A DNA stretch of 17,555 bases from Flavobacteriales bacterium UBA2798 (GTDB lineage Bacteria > Bacteroidota > Bacteroidia > Flavobacteriales_D > UBA2798), in NCBI GenBank assembly GCA_002351955.1, contig DEHO01000034.1, forward strand, positions 52,034 to 69,588, written 5' to 3'. The notes beneath the pieces were generated by a model. It saw nothing but the letters and a program-made list of their open reading frames with translations. It did not search any database and was not told where the DNA came from. Of this stretch, positions 7,520 to 15,444 are shown in pieces. Made by a program: the position numbers and the translations under genes. Within the stretch, counting starts at the first letter, position 1. Each line of letters begins with the position of its first letter.

Positions 7520-10153
7520 TCAATTTTTTTGAAACATAAAATCATTTAAACAGACAATTCCTGATTTCCAGGCTTCCACATCGGGTAAGGTTATGGAGAA
7601 ACTAAGGGTGTCGTTGGGAAGGATATCGATAAGATTTGGTGTTGAATTAAAGTGTTGGCCATGAAAGAATTTTCTAACCAGAGTTCTGGCGCTGACTCTT
7701 GCTGTTGTAACATCATTGCTCACTTTCTTTAGTTCAACTGAAATATTTGCCGGTTTCCAGGCGAATTTATTTTCTGCTACAAAAAAGAACAAATCGCGAA
7801 ATAGCATTCTATTTCCAGAATATAATTCCATACGCAGAAAAACTTCATCCATTGAAAGTGGTGTGGAGAAAAAGTTTTTAGAATATTCTTTTAGCAGATT
7901 ATTTTTCTCAGGGTTAGATGGATTAATAACAATAGTATCTGATTTTATCACGAGTCCTTCTCTATGTTGAAACGTAAGAACTGCCCGATCTGCCCTTCGT
8001 TTACCCTGATAATTGTACTTAATCCGGACACTATTTTCATATAAATCTGCACTCAGTATTTCATTCCGAAAAAATGTTTTTAAACTGTACCATGCGGGTT
8101 TTGGGATGTTATTCAGATCAATTAAACTCCAGCTTATCACTGCTGATGCATCGTTCAGTTGCCAGGGCATAGATCCTGAACACCGGCCATTCGAATTTCG
8201 GTGTGCAACGATTGCGGTTTTAAGTGCATTCGCCTGGGTAAATTGTGATAGGTAAATCCAATCTTTTAAGTTGGTTGGCTGACGAAATTCATTGGTGATA
8301 TATTCCTCCAATAGTCCAATTCCTTTATAACTGATCATGAAATTGCTTAACTGTTCTTTTAAGGTGGAATTGTTTATGATCAGATCTTTCAAAACAGCTT
8401 CAGAAGGAAGAGATGGTAACCCATACTCCGTTGCGAAACGAGGAATTGATTTTTTGTAGCTTTCAATTGGAGCTTCGCCGTGCCATACCGACCATAAATG
8501 GTTGTTTCCGTTTCGTAAATCTTCAGGTTTCCCCCAATTGCTTAAAGGACTACTTTCTATGTAAAAATGTTGAGGATCCAGGACGCTGATTTTTCCGGGA
8601 AGGATCTCCCTGAAAATTTTATTGTAGGAAAAAGATAATTCATCAAGTTGTTTAGACGAGTAATTGTATTTTGTTTGCCATCCCCAGTTCTTCAGGGCAA
8701 CATCTATTTCATTATTTCCACACCAAAGCGCGATGCAAGGATGGTTTCTTAATCGTTTAATCTGGTCATCTGCTTCGGCTGAGATAGATTGAAGAAATGA
8801 TTTTTCTCCAGGATATAGCGTTCCGGAAAACATAAAATCCTGCCAGATCATAATACCGTTTTCATCAGCCCAATCGTAAAATGCATCGGGCAGGTAACTA
8901 CCACCACCCCAAACACGGATCATATTAATGTTGGCGGATTGTATTTGATGCAGAAGTTGATTTGAAATGGGTTCCCGATAATTTTTGTTCCAGGGAATAT
9001 TATAATCACCGGTTGCATCGGGTAATACCATATTGATTCCTCGAATGAAAACTTCTTTTCCATTAACAATGAATGCAAATTTTTCTCCAATAGAGTCCCT
9101 GCTTCTGTCGAGTTGAATTTTTGCCACATAAAATTTTATTACCTCTTGAAAGACCACATTTCCCAATGTATCATTTAATGACAAAGGGATAAGATTGGGT
9201 TCGTTAATGCCAAAAGGTTTCCTTTCCTGTTCACGTTCTTCAGACCCTGCAGGCCACCAAAGCTTTGGGTATCGTATTTTTCCTTTGAAGGTTAAAGTGT
9301 TTTTTCCCTTCGACAGGTGAACTCTTTGACCATTTACTGATTCAAACATTTCTGGATTAAATTCAGGAACAAGAGAGCAAGATTTAGGTGAAATGATAGA
9401 GAGGTTTAAATTAAAATGGGTTAAGTTTCCATTGGAAGTTACAGAGTCGAACCAATATTCAATGGAATGAATGTCGGCGCTAAATTCAATTATAGGAAAA
9501 CTTCGTAAACCCACATAAGGCAATGCACGTGCAAAATCCCAGCCGAATTCTTGTTGGGGCTGACGAATATAGGGAGCAGACTTTATTGAATTAGTTTGAT
9601 TGTCTGCAGGTAGCGTAATGCTCTTTTTAACCAACTTTTTTTCTGCATAGTTAACGGGGTCCTTAAATCGAAGTAAGAGAATGTTATTTCCGTCTTTAAG
9701 ATTCTTGCGAACATCAAATTTGTAAACACGAAAAGCATTATCAGTTTTTCCTATTTTTTTTCCATTCAATAAAACTGTACAAAAGGTGTTTGCATTCGTA
9801 AGCACTAGCTCTATACGTGTGCGGGGGTAGGAGCCAAGTGGAATTTGAAATTCACATTTTAATTCGATTCCGTATTTGATGAAGGAAAGGTAAACGAGAC
9901 GTGCATAATCGCTGGCCGACCAATGTTTGGGTAATTGATGACGTTCAACGGAATAATAGTGTTCAATGATTTGAGGTAAAGCACTAATTGCTGATGGCGC
10001 ATTTTCTTTTGAAATAGGAAATGTGGTTTTGCTTTTTAGTGAGCGGATTGTCCAATTTTCATTTAGATCAAAGTCTATACCTGAGCTCGCCAATGCATTT
10101 GATGCAGTGATCAATGTGAATAGAACTATGAATTTAAAAATGAATTTTTTCAT
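7520..10153 (-). CDS. GH2 exo-beta-mannosidase, secreted
   Basis: An 877-residue exported enzyme expected to release beta-linked mannose, such as the Man-beta-1,4-GlcNAc of the N-glycan core. It has a signal peptide (1-22, cleavage near ALA/SS), a sugar-binding-fold domain (about 25-220) containing FGWDFARALPYVGL (203-215), immunoglobulin-like domain(s), then the barrel with RVWGGGSY (413-420). E482 in WCGNNE is the acid/base and E576 in FATEYG is the nucleophile. Conserved W205-D206 correspond to the mannose-contacting WD of known beta-mannosidases. Two usual strings are altered: GWDWGPR is GWDFARA, and YE after GGG is YL. Start ATG at 10153 overlaps the cutC stop by ATGA, so translation is coupled. 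The overall string set fits GH2 mannosidase rather than galactosidase; exact substrate is inferred. Confidence 0.87.
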   Translation of the reverse strand: MKKFIFKFIVLFTLITASNALASSGIDFDLNENWTIRSLKSKTTFPISKENAPSAISALPQIIEHYYSVERHQLPKHWSASDYARLVYLSFIKYGIELKCEFQIPLGSYPRTRIELVLTNANTFCTVLLNGKKIGKTDNAFRVYKFDVRKNLKDGNNILLLRFKDPVNYAEKKLVKKSITLPADNQTNSIKSAPYIRQPQQEFGWDFARALPYVGLRSFPIIEFSADIHSIEYWFDSVTSNGNLTHFNLNLSIISPKSCSLVPEFNPEMFESVNGQRVHLSKGKNTLTFKGKIRYPKLWWPAGSEEREQERKPFGINEPNLIPLSLNDTLGNVVFQEVIKFYVAKIQLDRSRDSIGEKFAFIVNGKEVFIRGINMVLPDATGDYNIPWNKNYREPISNQLLHQIQSANINMIRVWGGGSYLPDAFYDWADENGIMIWQDFMFSGTLYPGEKSFLQSISAEADDQIKRLRNHPCIALWCGNNEIDVALKNWGWQTKYNYSSKQLDELSFSYNKIFREILPGKISVLDPQHFYIESSPLSNWGKPEDLRNGNNHLWSVWHGEAPIESYKKSIPRFATEYGLPSLPSEAVLKDLIINNSTLKEQLSNFMISYKGIGLLEEYITNEFRQPTNLKDWIYLSQFTQANALKTAIVAHRNSNGRCSGSMPWQLNDASAVISWSLIDLNNIPKPAWYSLKTFFRNEILSADLYENSVRIKYNYQGKRRADRAVLTFQHREGLVIKSDTIVINPSNPEKNNLLKEYSKNFFSTPLSMDEVFLRMELYSGNRMLFRDLFFFVAENKFAWKPANISVELKKVSNDVTTARVSARTLVRKFFHGQHFNSTPNLIDILPNDTLSFSITLPDVEAWKSGIVCLNDFMFQKN

Positions 10154-10899
10154 TGTTTAGCTAACTGCTCCAGTAGAAATGACATTTTTTTTATTTTTTC
10201 CCCATCTGCCTGAAAGTTGAAAAATTCTTTTTCTTCTTTACCCATGGCTGATTGTGGGTTCCTGTAATTCATGCGTGAAGGAAGTAAGGTGCTGGCGGAT
10301 GAGTGGAATTCGCGAATCCCAATATTCCAGAATCGTTCAATGTTATGTTCATTTACTCCCGATCCGGCCATAACTGAAATTTTGGGATTGGTTGTTTGCA
10401 CCATTTTTTCAAGCATTGCTATTCCCTCAATGGCTGTTGGCATTCCCCCCGAACTCAATACGCGGCGAATACCAAGTGAATGTACTATTTCAAGGTTCTT
10501 AAGCAAATCATTGCTCATGTCAATGGCTCTATGCATAGTAACATCCATGGTTCCTGCTAATTCCTTCAGAATTGCCATTCGCATTCTGTCAATAATGCCT
10601 TCTTGTGTTAATATTCCAAAAACTACCCCGGGAACATTATGATTTTTGCAGAAAAGAATATCTTTTTTCATGATTTCAAATTCTGCATCACTGTAGAGAA
10701 AATCTCCTCCTCGTGGACGAATTATGGGATAGGTTTGAATTGAACTCGTTTCCATTGCATGCAAAATGGAACCTGGTGAAGGAGTTGTTCCCCCTTCGTG
10801 CCGACCAGCGCAAAGTTCAACTCGGTGCGCGCCGTTTTCTGCAGCGATTTTTACGTCGGAAGCATTATAACAACATATTTCAAGGGTGTAGGACCTCAT
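10150..10899 (-). CDS. cutC: CutC-family TIM-barrel protein (function unsettled)
   Basis: A 249-residue cytosolic protein, with no signal peptide, that closely follows the E. coli CutC pattern: LEICCYN (6-12), RVELCAG (26-32), RPRGGDFLYSD (61-71), MHRAID (122-127), LSSGG (148-152), VMAGSGV (176-182) and EFHSSAS (197-203). The invariant charged residues (E7, R61, R63, H123, H199) fall where strand ends of a TIM barrel would form an active site. The family was named for copper homeostasis, but the E. coli phenotype is now attributed to the sRNA MicL made from the cutC 3' region, leaving the protein's role open. Start at ATG 10899 (MRSYTLEICC); a TTG three codons upstream is the alternative. Its TGA overlaps the beta-mannosidase ATG, which links it to glycan catabolism. 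Confidence 0.9.
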   Translation of the reverse strand: MRSYTLEICCYNASDVKIAAENGAHRVELCAGRHEGGTTPSPGSILHAMETSSIQTYPIIRPRGGDFLYSDAEFEIMKKDILFCKNHNVPGVVFGILTQEGIIDRMRMAILKELAGTMDVTMHRAIDMSNDLLKNLEIVHSLGIRRVLSSGGMPTAIEGIAMLEKMVQTTNPKISVMAGSGVNEHNIERFWNIGIREFHSSASTLLPSRMNYRNPQSAMGKEEKEFFNFQADGEKIKKMSFLLEQLAKQ

Positions 10900-10998
10900 C
10901 CGGTACAAGATAATGATTCAATTGCGAATCCTTTTATGGCTTAATACTTGTATTTACAGATTTTACTTAAATTGCAGTCAGATCAAATATCGTTAAAA

Positions 10999-13929
10999 AT
11001 GCCATATCTAAAACGGTTTTGCTTATTAGTCCTGATCTTTCATTTTGGAAGCATTCATGCACAGGAGAAATTAACCAAATGGGTTGATCCTTTTGTGGGA
11101 ACAGGTGGACATGGTCATACATTTCCTGGAGCGGTTGTGCCATTTGGGATGATGCAATTAAGTCCTGACACTCGAATTGACGGAAGTTGGGATGGTTGTT
11201 CGGGATATCATTATAGTGATTCCAAAATTTATGGATTCTCGCATACACACTTAAGTGGAACCGGTGTTTCTGATTATGGTGATATTGCATTTTTGCCGGT
11301 CACAACAATTTCTGCCGGGCAAATGAAAAAAGGTGTAATTGATTATAAGCTTTACGCACAATCTTTTTCTCATTCCAGCGAAAAGGCCAGTCCGGGTTAT
11401 TATTCTGTTGAACTCGCAAATGGAGTTAAGTCAGAATTCACTGTGAGTTCTCGTTGTGGAATGCACAACTATCTTTTTCCCAAAAAGGGAAATCCAGCTT
11501 TAATTATTCAGTTAGATCATCGTGATAGAACCATAATGTCCTCGATGTCCTTTACTGATAACAAAACAGTTTTGGGATTTCGCAGAAGTGAATCATGGGC
11601 AAAGGATCAGCATATTTATTTTGCGATTGAATTTTCTGAAGAATTTGCACTACCTAAAATCCAATACAAAAAAGTTGGCGATCGGAATAATGTGGAATGT
11701 ATGGTGCTTCCATTTCCAAAAGCAAAGGGGAAGGAATTAAAAGTTCGCATTGGTATTTCTAACGTAAGCATTGAGGGAGCAAAGAATAATCTCAAAAATG
11801 AAATTTCTGATTGGGATTTTAATAAGCTACGCAATAATGCAGAATCACTTTGGGAAAACGAGCTCAATAAAATTACTGTTTCTGGAGGAACAAATGATCA
11901 GCGTAAGATTTTCTATTCTTCACTTTATCATACAATGATTCACCCAAGTCTTGCGACTGATGTAGATGGTTCATATAGAGGTATGGACGGAGCTGTGCAT
12001 AAGGCTGAAGGATTTACGTATTATTCGGTTTTCTCACTTTGGGATACGTTCAGGGCTACACACCCGCTATATACGATCCTTGACAAAAAGCGTACGCTAG
12101 ATTTTATAAAAACATTTCTTGTTCAATTTGAACAAGGCGGACGACTTCCGGTTTGGGAGCTTTCTTCCAATGAAACGGATTGTATGATTGGTTATCATAG
12201 CGTAAGTGTAATAACTGATGCGGTGATGAAAAATATTTCGGATTTCGATATTCGCAAAGCATTCAATGCGATGGTTGTATCTGCCAGAGCAAATAAATTC
12301 GGGCTAAAAGATTATATTGAATTTGGACACCTCTCTGTTGATATGGAGCATGAATCTGTCTCAAAAACGCTTGAATATGCATATGATGATTGGTGCATTG
12401 CCATTCTTGCTGAACAATTGAATGAGACGGAGATCGCAAAAGATTTTTTTAGCCGATCCAATTCATGGAAAAATAGTTTTGATCCGCAAACGGGATTTAT
12501 GCGTCCTCGCAAAAATGGAGCATGGTTATCGCCGTTCGATCCTCGGGAAGTGAATAATCATTTTACTGAAGCAAATTCATGGCAATACAGTTTTTTTGTT
12601 CCGCATGATATCGATGGGATGATTCAGTTTTTTGGAGGAGCGAAACATTTTGAAGAAAAGTTGAACTCGCTTTTCACGGCATCTTCTGCAACGCTTGGTC
12701 GTGATCAGGCTGATATTACTGGTTTGGTTGGTCAGTATGCACATGGAAATGAGCCAAGCCATCATATGGCATATCTCTATAATTACGTAGGTCGTCCCGA
12801 TAAGACCCAGAAAATTATAAATCAGATAATGAGTTCATTTTACACAGCGGCTCCTGATGGTTTGATTGGCAACGAGGATTGTGGTCAAATGAGTGCCTGG
12901 TATGTTTTATCTGCGATGGGGTGCTATCAGGTTACACCAGGTGATCCATTTTATAGTGTAGGAGTTCCTTTGTTTGATCAAGTAAAAATAAAAGTGGATG
13001 ATGAAAAAATTTGCACGATCCATTCACAATCCCGTTCTGATAAGAATGCTTTTGTTACAAGAGTAAATGGTGATTTCAGAATGTCGGTCAGTCATCAGGA
13101 AATAATGCAGGGTGGTACAATAGTGTTGGAATTTGGTGAGGAAAAAACTATTCTGGAAAATCTGCCTAAATATTTAGCAACAAATTCTATTCCCAAGGCT
13201 AAACAGAATAAGTATGTTCCGATTCCCTATTTTTCAACAGGCGAAGAAACCTATCGGGATAGTTTGGTGATTCAAATAATTTCACCGGATCCTTTCTGCT
13301 CGATTTATTATACAACGGATGGAATTGCACCCAATGTGAAAGCAAAAAAATACAATTCTCCATTGGTGGTAAAAGAGTCAATCGTCCTTAAGGCAATTGC
13401 TGTTGATCCAACCGGTGTTGTTAGTAAGCTTAATTTTGGATCCTTTAACAAGATTGATCATAATTGGTCTGTTGTTATCCAATCATCCGTCAATCCTCAA
13501 TATACAGCGGGAGGTCCATTTGCTTTGGTCGACGGATTATTAGGTGACCAGAATTGGCGCAAAGGCCGATGGATAGGCGTGCAGGGGCAGGACTTTGAAT
13601 CCGTAATTGACTTAAAGCACTCCACTCGGATAATGAATGTCAGAGCAAATTTTCTTGAAGATACCCGCGCATGGATATGGCTTCCGGATGAAGTTTCTTT
13701 TTTCTATTCTGAAGATGGTAAAGAATGGAAAGAATGGCGTACAATTCAGAATGATTCCATCTCTAATGAAAATTCGGAACGGATAAAGGGGTTTGAGATC
13801 AAAAAATCAGGAATGATCCAAGCCAGATATTTAAAAGTAAAAGCAAAGAACCACGGCAAAATCCCGGCCTGGCATCCAGGATCAGGTAACGATGCATTCA
13901 TCTTTATCGATGAAGTGCAGATCAATTGA
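10999..13929 (+). CDS. GH92 alpha-mannosidase with chitobiase-C-like and discoidin-like C-terminal domains
   Basis: A 976-residue secreted, calcium-dependent exo-alpha-mannosidase. The signal peptide ends near IHA/QE (21/22). GH92 hallmarks follow: WVDPFVGTGGHGHTFPGA (28-45), GFSHTHLSGTG (79-89), LWDTFRATHP (347-356), VWELSSNETD (385-394), FTEANSWQY (522-530) with E524 as likely general acid, GNEPSHHMAYLYNY (583-596), and GNEDCGQMSAWY (624-635) with D627 as likely base. After the catalytic part come a chitobiase/hexosaminidase-C-like domain (about 743-815, SIYYTTDG) and an F5/8 type C-like domain (about 835-976). ATG 10999 is preferred over an in-frame TTG at 10948 because it starts directly at the signal peptide. 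It is divergent from cutC across a 99-base gap. The precise linkage (alpha-1,2 or others) is not decidable here. Confidence 0.93.
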   Translation: MPYLKRFCLLVLIFHFGSIHAQEKLTKWVDPFVGTGGHGHTFPGAVVPFGMMQLSPDTRIDGSWDGCSGYHYSDSKIYGFSHTHLSGTGVSDYGDIAFLPVTTISAGQMKKGVIDYKLYAQSFSHSSEKASPGYYSVELANGVKSEFTVSSRCGMHNYLFPKKGNPALIIQLDHRDRTIMSSMSFTDNKTVLGFRRSESWAKDQHIYFAIEFSEEFALPKIQYKKVGDRNNVECMVLPFPKAKGKELKVRIGISNVSIEGAKNNLKNEISDWDFNKLRNNAESLWENELNKITVSGGTNDQRKIFYSSLYHTMIHPSLATDVDGSYRGMDGAVHKAEGFTYYSVFSLWDTFRATHPLYTILDKKRTLDFIKTFLVQFEQGGRLPVWELSSNETDCMIGYHSVSVITDAVMKNISDFDIRKAFNAMVVSARANKFGLKDYIEFGHLSVDMEHESVSKTLEYAYDDWCIAILAEQLNETEIAKDFFSRSNSWKNSFDPQTGFMRPRKNGAWLSPFDPREVNNHFTEANSWQYSFFVPHDIDGMIQFFGGAKHFEEKLNSLFTASSATLGRDQADITGLVGQYAHGNEPSHHMAYLYNYVGRPDKTQKIINQIMSSFYTAAPDGLIGNEDCGQMSAWYVLSAMGCYQVTPGDPFYSVGVPLFDQVKIKVDDEKICTIHSQSRSDKNAFVTRVNGDFRMSVSHQEIMQGGTIVLEFGEEKTILENLPKYLATNSIPKAKQNKYVPIPYFSTGEETYRDSLVIQIISPDPFCSIYYTTDGIAPNVKAKKYNSPLVVKESIVLKAIAVDPTGVVSKLNFGSFNKIDHNWSVVIQSSVNPQYTAGGPFALVDGLLGDQNWRKGRWIGVQGQDFESVIDLKHSTRIMNVRANFLEDTRAWIWLPDEVSFFYSEDGKEWKEWRTIQNDSISNENSERIKGFEIKKSGMIQARYLKVKAKNHGKIPAWHPGSGNDAFIFIDEVQIN

Positions 13930-13970
13930 ATCTTCCACCTGAAACCATCCTAAAACAAATTAATTCCCTT

Positions 13971-14003
13971 AGACCTCCGGGATTTTTAAAATCCCGGAGG
14001 TCT
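13971..14003. repeat. Perfect 33-nt palindrome (REP-like element or bidirectional stop)
   Basis: The left arm AGACCTCCGGGATTTT (13971-13986) is exactly reverse-complemented by 13988-14003 around a single T at 13987, giving sixteen perfect pairs with a GC-rich base and an AT-rich tip. It lies between two converging genes, GH92 and ugd. It lacks a T-tract after the stem on either strand, so it is not a textbook intrinsic terminator, though it could stop or stabilise transcripts from both sides. Similar CCTCCGG-type palindromes are, in my recollection, dispersed in Bacteroidota genomes; that is not verified here. Confidence 0.85.
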
Positions 14004-14098
14004 GGGCAAAGTTATTGGGTTTGAAATTTAGAATCAAGCCGGAAAATACCAAATGTGCTTGTTCGTTTACGGTTCGGCCGTTGATGGAACGGTTAGAT
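14004..14098. other. Non-coding stretch beside the palindrome, possibly part of the same dispersed element
   Basis: These 95 bases separate the palindrome from the ugd stop. They contain two direct copies of ACGGTT (14069-14074 and 14089-14094) and a small hairpin, CCGTT (14078-14082) with AACGG (14088-14092). Short open frames cross it on both strands, but they run out of frame into ugd and look non-genic. The stretch may be the body of a repeat bounded by the palindrome. Confidence 0.3.
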
Positions 14099-15409
14099 TT
14101 ATTGCACAGTTTCGCGACCGATACTTTCGTAGTAGAATCCCATTTTGCGCATCTGGCTAAGATCGTAAAGATTTCGACCGTCAAAGATTACTTTTTCTTT
14201 GAGGGATTTTCCAATTCGATCGAAGTCAGGATTGCGGAACTCAGACCATTCTGTTGCAATGAGCAATGCATCGGCTCCTTGAATGGATTCGTATTCATCG
14301 TTCGTGAATTCTATTTTATCACCAAATATTTTCTTCACATTCTCCATCGCTTCAGGGTCAAAAGCACGCACTTTGGCTCCGGCAGCAAGAAGATCGGTGA
14401 TCATGTACAATGCCGGTGCTTCGCGGATGTCATCGGTATCGGGTTTAAATGCCAGACCCCACAGCGCAAACGTTTTTCCACTTAGATCATTTTTGTAATA
14501 GGCACGAACCTTATCGATCAAACGAAGTTTCTGACGTTCGTTTACTTCCATTACAGCGTTAATAATCTTGAATTCGAAATTGGCTTCTTTACCTGACTTC
14601 GCAAGGGCAGAGACATCTTTTGGAAAGCAGCTGCCTCCATAGCCGATTCCGGGAAAAAGAAAGCGCTTACCAATTCGTGAATCTGAGCCAATTCCAATTC
14701 GTACCATATCTACATCTGCTCCAACACGCTCACAAAAATTAGCAATCTCATTCATGAAAGTGATTTTTGTAGCAAGAAATGCATTTGCAGCATACTTTGT
14801 AAGTTCAGCCGATTTTTCATCCATGAAAATGATGGGGTTTCCTGACCGCACAAAGGGTTTGTACAACTCTTCCATTAATGTTCTTGCACGTGCAGTAGAG
14901 GTACCAACAACAACACGGTCTGGTTTTAAAAAGTCATCCACTGCAAATCCTTCACGCAAAAATTCCGGATTGGAAACAATATCGAAATCAACCATCGCAT
15001 TTTTAGCAACAGCTCCCTTCACTTTTTCTGCTGTGCCAACGGGTACTGTACTTTTGTCAACGATCACTTTGTAATCTTTGATCATTTTTCCAAGTTGTTC
15101 CGCAACCCCAAGCACATACGAAAGATCCGCAGAACCATCTTCTCCGGGAGGAGTAGGTAATGCAAGAAAAACAATCTGTGCAGGATGTATGGCTTCAGCT
15201 AAATCTGTTGTGAATTTTAATCGTCCTGCTTTTATATTTCTTTCGAATAAAACATCAAGGTGGGGTTCGTAAATGGGAACAATCCCATTGCGCATCTTCT
15301 CAACTTTTTCTTTATCGATGTCGACGCAAATAACATCGTTGCCTGTTTCTGCAAAACAAGTTCCGGTAACCAATCCGACATATCCTGTTCCAACAACTGC
15401 AATTTTCAT
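14099..15409 (-). CDS. ugd: UDP-glucose 6-dehydrogenase
   Basis: A 436-residue cytosolic enzyme expected to oxidise UDP-glucose to UDP-glucuronate with two NAD+. The Rossmann motif is VGTGYVG (6-12) with acidic D30/D32. T121 (DKSTVPVGT), E149 (SNPEFLREG), K205 (ELTKYAANAF), catalytic C261 and D265 (GYGGSCFPKDVSAL) match the Ugd active site. The C-terminal half has the LWGLAFKPDTDDIREAP string of the UDP-binding domain. Length is normal. It follows the aminotransferase by 35 bases on the same strand and is probably its operon partner. UDP-GlcNAc or UDP-ManNAc dehydrogenases are relatives, but the YEPHLDVL and FKPDTDDIREAP strings fit the glucose enzyme. Confidence 0.93.
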   Translation of the reverse strand: MKIAVVGTGYVGLVTGTCFAETGNDVICVDIDKEKVEKMRNGIVPIYEPHLDVLFERNIKAGRLKFTTDLAEAIHPAQIVFLALPTPPGEDGSADLSYVLGVAEQLGKMIKDYKVIVDKSTVPVGTAEKVKGAVAKNAMVDFDIVSNPEFLREGFAVDDFLKPDRVVVGTSTARARTLMEELYKPFVRSGNPIIFMDEKSAELTKYAANAFLATKITFMNEIANFCERVGADVDMVRIGIGSDSRIGKRFLFPGIGYGGSCFPKDVSALAKSGKEANFEFKIINAVMEVNERQKLRLIDKVRAYYKNDLSGKTFALWGLAFKPDTDDIREAPALYMITDLLAAGAKVRAFDPEAMENVKKIFGDKIEFTNDEYESIQGADALLIATEWSEFRNPDFDRIGKSLKEKVIFDGRNLYDLSQMRKMGFYYESIGRETVQ

Positions 15410-15444
15410 AATAGGTAGATTAAAAATTCTTTTTACTGCTATTC

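Noticed and set aside
10900..10998. Promoters in the cutC/GH92 divergent gap
   Set aside because: TATCTTGT-like and TTAAATTG-like strings are present, but each has too many mismatches or wrong spacing to place a promoter with confidence.
13969..14184. Short minus-strand open frame through the palindrome flank, and its plus-strand counterpart
   Set aside because: Both run out of frame into ugd and use non-ATG or unsupported starts; more likely fortuitous frames in a repeat element.
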